Source: Prevotella sp.
GTDB lineage: Bacteria; Bacteroidota; Bacteroidia; Bacteroidales; Bacteroidaceae
Direction: 5' to 3'
DNA: 64,000 nt
Assembly (NCBI GenBank): GCA_016901395.1
Contig: JAEAMQ010000002.1
Span: forward strand, 1-64,000
Positions within the stretch are counted from its first letter, which is position 1. Each line of letters opens with the position of its first letter. Positions 31,723 through 40,234 of the stretch are shown piece after piece. The notes under the pieces were generated by a model. It worked only from the letters and a program-made list of their open reading frames with translations. It searched no databases and was not told where the DNA came from. Made by a program: the position numbers and the translations under genes.

Positions 31723-33124
31723 GCTATTGCTGACATGCGCCCTGCTGGGCATGTCGCTCTTGGGACGAGCAGAAGTGAAACTACCGTCGATTTTTGCTGA
31801 TGGCATGGTGCTGCAACAACAAACCGTGTGTCATCTCTGGGGATCTACCACCACTGGGAAAGCCGTAAAGGTGAAGACTTCGTGGGATGGGAAGACCGCT
31901 GTGGCACATCCCGACAGCGAGGGAAAATGGAAAATAGACCTCGCTACGCCCGCAGCCGGAGGCCCTTTCACCATCACTCTGGACGACGGGACGAAGAAAA
32001 CACTGAGAGATGTCATGGTGGGCGAGGTATGGATATGCAGTGGACAGAGCAACATGGAGATGCCGATGAAGGGCTTCAAGGGCCAACCCGTGGAAGGAGC
32101 CACCGAGGAACTGCTGCAGGGAGCCGACCCACAGCTGCACTTCTTCACCGTGAAGATCAATCCACAGCTACACCCCATTGACACGTTATCGGGCAGATGG
32201 CAGGACGCCAATGCCGCCTCCATCCGACAGTTCAGCGCCACAGCCTACTTCTTTGGAAAGAGTCTGAGGGCCATGCTGCACGTGCCCGTGGGTCTCATTG
32301 TGACCTCTTATGGAGGCAGTGCCTGTGAGGCATGGATGGCTGCCGACTGGCTGAAGGCCTTCCCCACCGTACAACTGCCCACCTCGCAGGCCGACGTGGA
32401 CAAGCGTGCGCAGCGCTGTCCCACAGCTTTATATCAGGGCATGCTGCATCCACTCATCGGTTATACCATGCGGGGCGCTATCTGGTATCAGGGCGAGGAC
32501 AACGTATCGCGCTACCAAAACTATGCCGATCTCTTCTCGACAATGGTCAAAGGCTGGCGCAACGACTGGAAACAAGGCGACTTCCCCTTCTACTATTGTC
32601 AGATTGCACCCTATGATTATAGCATATTGGGATGGACCTATAACAGCGCTTTCCTGCGTGAACAGCAGCTCAGGGCCGAGAAAATGATTCCCAACTGCCG
32701 CATGGCCGTACTTCTCGACGCCGGTCTGGAATATGGCATCCATCCCCGCAAGAAACGCGAGGCCGGCGAACGGCTGGCCGTGCTGGCCCTGGCCCACACC
32801 TATGGCCGGCAGGGACTGCCTGAGTTCGCCACTTATAGCAACGTGAAATTCCAAGGTGACACAGCCGTAGTGAGCTTCGACAGGAGCAAAGAGTGGGTGT
32901 ATTTCGACAAGGGCACCACAAGCCAGCTCTTCGAGATTGCCGGAGAAAACCGTGTGTTTCACCCGGCCAAGGTGTGGATTGAGCGCAACAAGGTGTATGT
33001 AAAGAGTGACAATGTGAAGGCCCCGAAGGCCGTGCGCTATGCGTTTCACGACTGGGTGGCCGGCAATCTCTTCCACGACGGACTGCCGGTGAGCTCGTTC
33101 AGGACCGATGATTGGGATAAATAA
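31709..33124 (+). CDS. SGNH-type sialate/carbohydrate O-acetylesterase
   Basis: Exported esterase of 471 residues (signal MKRNKLLLTCALLGMSLLGRA). It opens with a beta domain (LPSIFADGMVLQQ) typical of the sialate O-acetylesterase family, then the SGNH nucleophile block EVWICSGQSNMEM, the GGSACEAW oxyanion region, the AIWYQGEDN block, and a late IHPRKK block bearing the catalytic His. At the usual acidic position just before that His (DIHP in relatives I remember) this protein reads GIHP. It would remove acetyl groups from pectic sugars so that the glycosidases can act. It overlaps the GH106 gene by 14 bases and ends six bases before the next gene. Confidence 0.87.
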   Translation: MKRNKLLLTCALLGMSLLGRAEVKLPSIFADGMVLQQQTVCHLWGSTTTGKAVKVKTSWDGKTAVAHPDSEGKWKIDLATPAAGGPFTITLDDGTKKTLRDVMVGEVWICSGQSNMEMPMKGFKGQPVEGATEELLQGADPQLHFFTVKINPQLHPIDTLSGRWQDANAASIRQFSATAYFFGKSLRAMLHVPVGLIVTSYGGSACEAWMAADWLKAFPTVQLPTSQADVDKRAQRCPTALYQGMLHPLIGYTMRGAIWYQGEDNVSRYQNYADLFSTMVKGWRNDWKQGDFPFYYCQIAPYDYSILGWTYNSAFLREQQLRAEKMIPNCRMAVLLDAGLEYGIHPRKKREAGERLAVLALAHTYGRQGLPEFATYSNVKFQGDTAVVSFDRSKEWVYFDKGTTSQLFEIAGENRVFHPAKVWIERNKVYVKSDNVKAPKAVRYAFHDWVAGNLFHDGLPVSSFRTDDWDK

Positions 33125-33130
33125 AACAAG

Positions 33131-35716
33131 ATGAAAAGACTTCTTAGCATATTAGCAGCACTATTATTAGGCTGGCATCCGGGCGTACGGGCAGACACTT
33201 CAGTGGCTGGATTCTTCCCGATTGCCGACCAAGGACGACAAGTTTGGAACTTCAACCCCGAGTGGCGATTCCACCTGGGCGATGCCGCGAACGCGGAGAA
33301 GACCGATTTCGACGACTCACAATGGGAAGTGGTAAGTACTCCTCACTGTGTGAAACTGGAGCCTTCAGAGGCTTCGGGCGGCCGAAACTATCAGGGTATC
33401 GCCTGGTATCGCAAGCCCTTTGTGGCACCTGCCAACAACGTGGAGGTCTACTTTGAAGCCATCATGGGCAAGCAGAAGGTCTATGTGAACGGCCAACTGG
33501 CCTGCGAACACTATGGCGGCTACCTGCCAGTGATGGTGAATCTGGGCAAATATGGCGTGAAGAAGGGCGACCGATGCGTGGTCGCCGTCATGGCCGACAA
33601 CTCTAACGACAAGACCTATCCCCCAGGCAAGCCACAGTATCAGCTCGACTTCGCCTATCACGGAGGCATCTACCGCGACGTATGGCTCATAGCCCGGAAG
33701 GATGTTTATGTCACCGACGCTCTGGCTGCCAACCGTCAGGCAGGGGGCGGAATCTTCGTACACTACGACAAGATAACGGCCCAATCAGCCGAGGTGATGG
33801 TGAATACCGAACTGCACAACGCCACAACGGCGATAAAAACTGTAAGACTTGAGACCACCATTCTGGACCCATCGGGCAAGAAAGTGGGGCAGATGATCTC
33901 TAAAGTCACCCTTCGACCGGGCGATTCGCAAACGGTTTATCAACACGCCACCGTGAAAAAGCCTATGCTGTGGTCGCCCGAAAAGCCCACTCTCTACCGC
34001 CTCATCACCCGGGTGAAGGATGGCCGGCAGACCCTCGACGGGGGCATGACAAAGATCGGTATCCGCTCGTTTGAGTTCCGGGGAAAGGACGGATTCTGGC
34101 TCAACGGCCAGCGCTACCGCCAGCTGGTGGGAGCCAACCGCCACCAAGACTTTGCCTATGTGGGCAATGCCGTACCCAACAGCCAGCAATGGCGCGACGT
34201 GCTCAGGCTGAAAAATGCCGGCTTCAACATCATCCGCACGGCCCACTATCCGCAGGATCCTGCCTTTATGGATGCCTGTGACGAGTTGGGAATATTCATC
34301 ATCGTGGCCACGCCGGGCTGGCAATACTGGGGCAAGGACCCCGCCTTTGAGCCCCGTGTGCTGCAAAACACCCGCGAACTGATTCGTCGTGACCGCAACC
34401 ACCCCAGCGTGCTGATGTGGGAACCCATCCTCAATGAGACCCCCTTCCCCAAGGATTTTGCCCTGAAATCGCTACAGGTCACCAAGGACGAATACCCCTA
34501 CCCTTACCGTCCGTTGGCTGCTGCCGACCTGAACTCGGCCGGCGTGAGAGACAATTACGACCTGGTGTTCGGCTGGCCGGGCGATGAACAGAAGGCCGAT
34601 GCCCCCCGACAGAACATCCTGACGCGCGAGTTTGGCGAGTATGTGGACGACTGGTATTCCCACAACGCCATCAATCGGGCCTGTCGCGGATGGGGCGAGA
34701 AAGCCATGCTCACCCAGGCCTTGTCGCTGGCCGAGACCACCTCGACCATGCACCAGACCGACGGTCAGTTCCTTGGGGGCTGCCTGTGGCATCCCTTCGA
34801 CCATCAGCGCGGCTATCATCCCGACGCCTATTTCGGTGGCATATACGATGCATTCAGGCAGAAGAAATACGCCTTCGAGATGTTTGCCGCCCAGCGAAAG
34901 ATAGGCGACCCGGGCGTAGAGCCCATGGTCTATATCGCCCATGAGATGACTCAGTTCTCAGATACCGACGTAGTGGTGTTCACCAACTGCGACAGCGTAC
35001 GCCTGACCACCTTCGACGGCGCCCACGTTTACACCCTCCCCGTGCAGCATCCCGTGGCCAAAGCCTATCAGGCGCCGGTCATTTTCAAGCACGCATGGGA
35101 TTTCTGGGAGGCCCGTGACCTGAGTTACAAACGCAAATCGCCCAACAAGGTGAACATGGTGGCTGAGGGAATCAAGGACGGCAAGGTGGTTTGCACCACG
35201 AAGCGCATGCCCTCACGCCGCAGCACCAAGCTACGCCTCTATGCCGACACGATGGGCAAGGACCTGGTGGCCGACGGCAGCGACTTCATCGTGGTGGTGG
35301 CCGAGGTGACCGACGACAGCGGACACGTGCGGCGACTGGCCCGCGAGAGCATCCGCTTCACCGTCAGCGGTGAGGGCCAGATTATCGACGACGGCACCAT
35401 CAACGCCAATCCACGCATGGTGGAATGGGGCTCGGCACCCATCCTTGTGCGCTCCACCCGACAGGCAGGACCCATCCATATTCACGCCGAGGTGCAGTTT
35501 CCGGGCACCAACGCGCCCACGCCCGCCGACATAGACCTCACCTCTGTGCCCTACGAGGGCCAGTTCTGCCTCATTCAGCAGCAGGCTCCCCAACGAGGTG
35601 TCAAGCAGAAAGACACACCGGCAGGGATACGTAACATAGAGCTCACCGAAGAGCAGAAACAGAAGATGCTGCGTGAAGTGGAACAGCAACAGGCCGACTT
35701 TGGAATTCAAAAATAA
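33131..35716 (+). CDS. GH2 family glycosidase
   Basis: Exported GH2 of 861 residues (signal MKRLLSILAALLLGWHPGVRA). It has the usual sandwich, Ig-like and TIM-barrel order, with WRFHLGDA and GKQKVYVNGQLACEHYGGY in the first domain. The acid/base candidate is Glu436 (EPILNET) and the nucleophile candidate Glu500 (LTREFGEY). The acid/base motif is EPILNET rather than the common GNE, a variation seen in some GH2 subgroups. An Ig-like DUF4982-type domain and a glutamine-rich tail (EEQKQKMLREVEQQQ) end the protein. It is the last enzyme of the plus-strand operon, just before the regulator gene. The substrate is not determined. Confidence 0.9.
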   Translation: MKRLLSILAALLLGWHPGVRADTSVAGFFPIADQGRQVWNFNPEWRFHLGDAANAEKTDFDDSQWEVVSTPHCVKLEPSEASGGRNYQGIAWYRKPFVAPANNVEVYFEAIMGKQKVYVNGQLACEHYGGYLPVMVNLGKYGVKKGDRCVVAVMADNSNDKTYPPGKPQYQLDFAYHGGIYRDVWLIARKDVYVTDALAANRQAGGGIFVHYDKITAQSAEVMVNTELHNATTAIKTVRLETTILDPSGKKVGQMISKVTLRPGDSQTVYQHATVKKPMLWSPEKPTLYRLITRVKDGRQTLDGGMTKIGIRSFEFRGKDGFWLNGQRYRQLVGANRHQDFAYVGNAVPNSQQWRDVLRLKNAGFNIIRTAHYPQDPAFMDACDELGIFIIVATPGWQYWGKDPAFEPRVLQNTRELIRRDRNHPSVLMWEPILNETPFPKDFALKSLQVTKDEYPYPYRPLAAADLNSAGVRDNYDLVFGWPGDEQKADAPRQNILTREFGEYVDDWYSHNAINRACRGWGEKAMLTQALSLAETTSTMHQTDGQFLGGCLWHPFDHQRGYHPDAYFGGIYDAFRQKKYAFEMFAAQRKIGDPGVEPMVYIAHEMTQFSDTDVVVFTNCDSVRLTTFDGAHVYTLPVQHPVAKAYQAPVIFKHAWDFWEARDLSYKRKSPNKVNMVAEGIKDGKVVCTTKRMPSRRSTKLRLYADTMGKDLVADGSDFIVVVAEVTDDSGHVRRLARESIRFTVSGEGQIIDDGTINANPRMVEWGSAPILVRSTRQAGPIHIHAEVQFPGTNAPTPADIDLTSVPYEGQFCLIQQQAPQRGVKQKDTPAGIRNIELTEEQKQKMLREVEQQQADFGIQK

Positions 35717-35725
35717 CATGAACTA

Positions 35726-35745
35726 CAGACAATGGGCATTGTCTG
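35726..35745. promoter_or_regulatory. Perfect 20-bp dyad upstream of the regulator
   Basis: CAGACAATG-GG-CATTGTCTG, nine-base arms around a two-base centre, lies 45 bases before the regulator start and just after the last GH2 stop. It could be an operator for autoregulation or a small stem-loop separating the enzymes from the regulator. No T run follows on the plus strand. Confidence 0.5.
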
Positions 35746-35789
35746 ATTACCTAAGAAAATAGTTAAATAGGTACACATCTTAACAGGTT

Positions 35790-38696
35790 ATGAAGCGACT
35801 GTATGCGATACTATTGATCCTGATGTCTCTGATGGGGGTAGAAACCTCCGCTCAGTCACGCTTAAATGCGCTGGTCAACCATTACACCGTGGACCAGGGC
35901 TTACCCAATAATATTGTCAACTGCTCGCTCAAGACCAAGGATGGGTTCGAATGGTTCGGCACATGGTATGGCCTGACCCGCTTCGACGGCTTCACCTTCC
36001 GCACCCTCTCAGGACCTTTCATCTTGGCCTCCGACCCCTCTCCCCGCAAGATCGAGACCATGGTCGAAGATGCCAACGGCAACCTTTGGATGAAGACCAT
36101 GGACTGGAAATTGTCTGTGCTTTTCAAGGAACAGGCACGCTTCAAGGACGTCTTCGACGAGCTAAAACCCTATTCGCGCAACCTGCAGGTCATCAAGATA
36201 CAGGCTGACGGCTATGGCCACGTGCTTCTTCTCACCAAAGACAAGAACCTTCTGCTGGCCTCAACAGAGCGCAACGGAAAGGTCAGCATACGTCTGTTAG
36301 TCAATTCGCGCACATTTATCAATCGTTACAACTTCCGCCTGTCCCATCCCGTCGTGCAGATTCGCAACGGAAGGGCCAGCTATGTGGGTACCGATTATCA
36401 GATCTATTCGGTAGAAACTAAGGACAAGCAAAACTATGGCCTCAGCGATTGGCAGGCTTACTTTAAGCAGAAGGCCGACCGGGCATACACCTTCATCGAT
36501 AAGACCCACTGCGAATGGAAGGTTACGGGCGACTCATCGCTCGAATACTATAACCCCAAGACCGGCCAGCGCAAATCATTTCAGTTTGCCTTTGAGCGCA
36601 AGATCACCGAGCCCTCGTTCTGCGACACCGGCTCTAACGGCATTTATTATCTTACGCCTGCCGGCGAAGCCATCCACATCGACCCCGTCACCCTGCAGGC
36701 TGATAACATCGGAACGCTGCCCGAAATGGCCGATGCCCACCAAGACACACGCTATTTCAGTATGCGCATGAACAGCGACGGAACGCTATGGCTCACCTCA
36801 ACGAGCAGCGGTGTCTACCGTTTCAGCTTCCTGCCTCGTCAGTTTCGGCTGATCACCCTACCCATTCAAGACAGCGACGGCATCAGAGGCATGTACCAGT
36901 TTGCCAATGGCAACGTGTGGGTGGGCTCGCGCAACAAGAACCTATATGTGCTATCGCCCGACGGAAAGATGAAGCACACCTTCGACTATGCCCGTTACGG
37001 CATCGGCAGCGTGTATCATATTATGGTAGACCACAAGGGACGGATATGGCTCTCCACCAAGGGCGACGGCCTCGTTCTGGCCACACGCGACAACACTTCG
37101 GCAGGCGGTTTCCGCTTTACCCATTTCCGTCACAAGGCCACAGACCTGTCTACCCTCAGCGGCAACGATGTCTACATGACCTATGAGGACCGTCAACATC
37201 GCGTCTGGGTAGGCACACTCGACGGCGGTCTCAACCTCATGTCCGAGCAAGGGGGCAAGATTTCGTTCTATCACAAATACCACGGCATGCAGCAGTATCC
37301 CGGTTTCGGTCTCTACATGGAGGTCAGAAACATGGTGGAAGACAACCACGGGCGCATCTGGGTGGGCACGATCGATGGTCTCATGTCGTTCCCCAGTCAT
37401 TTTGTACAGCCCTCACAGATAGCCTTCGAGACCTATAAAAAGTCGAATGTGTCGTCGCTGGCCAACAGTGATATCTATGCGCTGCACAAAGACCGCGACG
37501 GCCAGATATGGGTTTGCGCCTTCGGTGGAGGGCTGAATCGCATCGTGGGCTACGACGCAATCAACCACCGTCCCCAGTTCCGCGAGCTGGCATTCAACCG
37601 CAATATGCGCGGCAAGGTCATCTCAACCCTGCAGGAAGATGGCACGGGTACTCTCTGGATGGGCAACGACCACGGCGTATTGTCCTATCACCGCAACGGC
37701 CAGATAGCCACGTTCGACAGCTATGACGGCTTCCCCGACGTAGAAACGGAGGAGGCTTCCTCGCTTTACAACTGCAACGGCGAAATATGGATGGGATGTC
37801 GAAAAGGCATACTGGCCTTCCAGCCGGCCCAATTAAAATCGTCCGACACCAGCAGTCCGGTCTATATCGTGGGTGCCACGGTCAACAATCAGGGCGTTTA
37901 CAGTTTCAAGCGCCCCATCATCAACAAGTCTATTGTCTATGCCGACACCCTCATCCTGCACCACGACCAGTCGATGTTTACCCTGGAGTTTGCCGCTCCC
38001 GGCTGTCGCAACCAGAGCCATGTAGTCTATCGTTACCTGCTCGAAGGCTACGACGCCGACTGGCATTACAGCAGCACCAACCGCATAGCCTCCTATACCC
38101 ACGTGCCCCCCGGCGACTATTCGTTTATAGTAGAGGCATCCAGTGCCTCCAATCCTGCCATTGCCAGCAGCCGCAAGGTCACCATCATCATACTTCCACC
38201 CTGGTGGGCCACCTGGTGGGCACGTGCCATCTATGCCCTCCTCATTGTCATCATCCTCTATTTTGCCGTGCGCTATGCACGCTATCAGCTCAAACTGAAG
38301 AACGATATCTATATCCAGAGTCGCATCGCAGCCTTCAAGAAATCGTTCTATATGGAGCAACAGGACCTCCAATTTCTGGAGCATGCCAAAAAGGTGGTGG
38401 AGCAAAACCTGACCAATGCCGACTTCGATATCGACCTCTTTGCCGAGCAGATGCGCATGAGCCACAGCGCCTTCTTCAAGCGTATCAAGCAACTCACCGG
38501 CAGTTCTCCGTCTGACTATATCAAGGAATTTAAGCTTACCCACGCCCTTGAGCTGCTCAAGAGCACCAGCCTGAGCGTGGGCGACGTGGCCTATAAGTCA
38601 GGATTTAGCGACGCGGGCTATTTTGGCAAGTGCTTCCGCAAGAAATACGGCATGAGCCCACGTGAGTTTCAGCGAAGCCAGAACGAGGGGAAATAA
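35790..38696 (+). CDS. One-component membrane regulator: periplasmic propeller sensor plus AraC domain
   Basis: Transcription regulator of 968 residues. After a signal peptide (about 1-21) come many two-component-regulator propeller repeats, each with a GxxWxG-like blade (for example DNHGRIWVGTIDG, DHKGRIWLSTKGDG), then a Y_Y_Y domain (EGYDADWHY, PPGDYSFIVEA). One membrane helix follows at about residues 811-830. Only about 35 residues further on starts an AraC-type helix-turn-helix (residues about 863-962: LFAEQMRMSHSAFFKRIKQL, VGDVAYKSGFSDAGYFGK). The histidine-kinase, ATPase and receiver domains of a classical hybrid two-component system are absent. Sensor binding in the periplasm probably changes DNA binding directly. 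It follows the enzyme operon and is the likely activator of this locus. Confidence 0.93.
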   Translation: MKRLYAILLILMSLMGVETSAQSRLNALVNHYTVDQGLPNNIVNCSLKTKDGFEWFGTWYGLTRFDGFTFRTLSGPFILASDPSPRKIETMVEDANGNLWMKTMDWKLSVLFKEQARFKDVFDELKPYSRNLQVIKIQADGYGHVLLLTKDKNLLLASTERNGKVSIRLLVNSRTFINRYNFRLSHPVVQIRNGRASYVGTDYQIYSVETKDKQNYGLSDWQAYFKQKADRAYTFIDKTHCEWKVTGDSSLEYYNPKTGQRKSFQFAFERKITEPSFCDTGSNGIYYLTPAGEAIHIDPVTLQADNIGTLPEMADAHQDTRYFSMRMNSDGTLWLTSTSSGVYRFSFLPRQFRLITLPIQDSDGIRGMYQFANGNVWVGSRNKNLYVLSPDGKMKHTFDYARYGIGSVYHIMVDHKGRIWLSTKGDGLVLATRDNTSAGGFRFTHFRHKATDLSTLSGNDVYMTYEDRQHRVWVGTLDGGLNLMSEQGGKISFYHKYHGMQQYPGFGLYMEVRNMVEDNHGRIWVGTIDGLMSFPSHFVQPSQIAFETYKKSNVSSLANSDIYALHKDRDGQIWVCAFGGGLNRIVGYDAINHRPQFRELAFNRNMRGKVISTLQEDGTGTLWMGNDHGVLSYHRNGQIATFDSYDGFPDVETEEASSLYNCNGEIWMGCRKGILAFQPAQLKSSDTSSPVYIVGATVNNQGVYSFKRPIINKSIVYADTLILHHDQSMFTLEFAAPGCRNQSHVVYRYLLEGYDADWHYSSTNRIASYTHVPPGDYSFIVEASSASNPAIASSRKVTIIILPPWWATWWARAIYALLIVIILYFAVRYARYQLKLKNDIYIQSRIAAFKKSFYMEQQDLQFLEHAKKVVEQNLTNADFDIDLFAEQMRMSHSAFFKRIKQLTGSSPSDYIKEFKLTHALELLKSTSLSVGDVAYKSGFSDAGYFGKCFRKKYGMSPREFQRSQNEGK

Positions 38697-38798
38697 CGAC
38701 GCACTGACCGCATAGGCCCATGCCCGCCACGTCCAGGGTCTGCGCAAGGCAGCGCTTTCCGCCCTCGCCCACCCCAACAAACCCCATCCCTTCAAAGC

Positions 38799-38847
38799 AA
38801 AATCAGCCCCCAAAAAGTTGGAAACTAACTTTTTGGGGGCTGATTTT
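38799..38847. terminator. Bidirectional terminator between converging genes
   Basis: A perfect 21-bp inverted repeat (arms 38799-38819 and 38827-38847, 7-base loop GGAAACT) with A-rich and T-rich outer ends lies between the regulator (ends 38696) and the minus-strand esterase (ends 38921). Read from either strand it gives a GC-rich stem followed by a T run, so it should stop transcription from both sides. Confidence 0.9.
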
Positions 38848-38920
38848 TTGGTATAGCCGATGCCACTTTCTCTATTTATGAGCCGATATTTGCCCCATGT
38901 CACCTATGTGCTACCCTGCC

Positions 38921-40234
38921 TCACTTACGGGGTAGCACAGACTGGAGCACCTCAGGAGCCACCACCGTCACCTTCGATTCATCGCATTTAGAGCGATCCA
39001 GTCCAAACACACGAATGAAAAAGTCGTAGTTGGCCTGGCGCTTCTTGGGGCCATAGTCGTGGCGCTCGAGGGGCAGGTGCACGTTCTCCACCTTGTCTTG
39101 CGCACCATAGAAGCCCCAGATGCGCTGCAGATAAGGATATTCGAGGGTGGGCACCGAGGCCGTCCAGTCGCCGCCGTCGCTCACCACCTGCACGGGATGT
39201 GGGGCAAAGAAGGCCAGCAACTCAGGGTTGCAGGTGCCGCCGCCGGCTCGTTGGATGGGCTTACCGCTCTCGCAGGGGCAGCCACCGTCGAAGTGGCTGG
39301 CCAGGTTCACGGTGGGCGCAGCGGCCGTAAAGCGATCGTCGAGCACGGTGAGCAGCACGGTATGGGTGCCGCCGCCCGACCCTCCGTTCACGCCAACGCG
39401 CGTCTTGTCGATGTCCTTGCGGTGCATCCACATATAATCGAGCAGCACCTCAGCATTCAGCGCCTGCATGACGTGGGCGCGGTCGGTCTGGTGACTGTCC
39501 TTGCCATACTCTTGTTCAGACTGTCCCCAGCCATAGAGGTCAAAGTCCACACAGATGGCTCCCATGCGGGCCAGCGTGGCCAGCCGCAGCTGTTCGTCCT
39601 TGCGATAGCGCCCACCGTAGAAGTGTCCGTCAGGACAGATGATCAGAGGATGGTGCCCCTTGAAGGCCGGGGTGTAAATAGAGCCGTAGACATGCTCGCC
39701 CGGCAGCGTCTCGATGCAGATGTTCTGTACCGTGTATCCGTCGTAGTGGCGCACCTTGCCCAGCAGGGCCTTGCCCTGCACGAGGCTGTCACGATAGGCG
39801 TCCAGCTGCAGCAGGTGGCGCACCTCGCGCCTCACGCTGTCGCGACGAGCCTCAAATTCTGCCCGGTTGTGATAGCGCGAGGCCAGATAGTCGAGCATGC
39901 GGGCGCCCTCCTCGGTGTGGCGACGCGGATATTCGTAGGGCTTGATCTTATAGAGTCCGTTGCCCTGGTCCCACCAGTTGAAGTCGAAGGCCTTGCAGAT
40001 ATTGGTCAGCGTCTCGTCGATGGAATAGGGACGGATGCGGAAATCGGCATACGTCAGCCTGAGACCGGCGGTGTCAACATTGTATTTGAACCGCACATTG
40101 AACTGGCGCGCCACGTCTTCCATCACGTCGTGAAGGCTGCGCGTGTAACGACCGGCATAGCTATTCTGTGCCGACAGACTTGCACTGCAGGCGAAGATGG
40201 CGCCGAGCGCAAAAGCGATTGATTTCTTCTTCAT
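38921..40234 (-). CDS. STN-like domain fused to alpha/beta-hydrolase esterase (CE19-like)
   Basis: Exported protein of 437 residues (signal MKKKSIAFALGAIFACSASLSAQ). Residues about 28-100 resemble the STN/DUF4974 domain found in secretins and TonB receptors (LHDVMEDVARQFNVRFKYN, SIDETLTNICKAFDF). The rest is an alpha/beta hydrolase with nucleophile Ser286 (NGGSGGGTH) and a late His392 (LERHDYGPKK). It resembles acetyl-xylan-esterase-type annotations. In the B. thetaiotaomicron RG-II locus the alpha/beta-hydrolase BT_1017 was shown to be a pectin methylesterase (family CE19), so methylesterase is my favoured guess and acetylesterase the alternative. The start is overlapped by 74 bases of the upstream GH78 gene. 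Confidence 0.83.
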   Translation of the reverse strand: MKKKSIAFALGAIFACSASLSAQNSYAGRYTRSLHDVMEDVARQFNVRFKYNVDTAGLRLTYADFRIRPYSIDETLTNICKAFDFNWWDQGNGLYKIKPYEYPRRHTEEGARMLDYLASRYHNRAEFEARRDSVRREVRHLLQLDAYRDSLVQGKALLGKVRHYDGYTVQNICIETLPGEHVYGSIYTPAFKGHHPLIICPDGHFYGGRYRKDEQLRLATLARMGAICVDFDLYGWGQSEQEYGKDSHQTDRAHVMQALNAEVLLDYMWMHRKDIDKTRVGVNGGSGGGTHTVLLTVLDDRFTAAAPTVNLASHFDGGCPCESGKPIQRAGGGTCNPELLAFFAPHPVQVVSDGGDWTASVPTLEYPYLQRIWGFYGAQDKVENVHLPLERHDYGPKKRQANYDFFIRVFGLDRSKCDESKVTVVAPEVLQSVLPRK

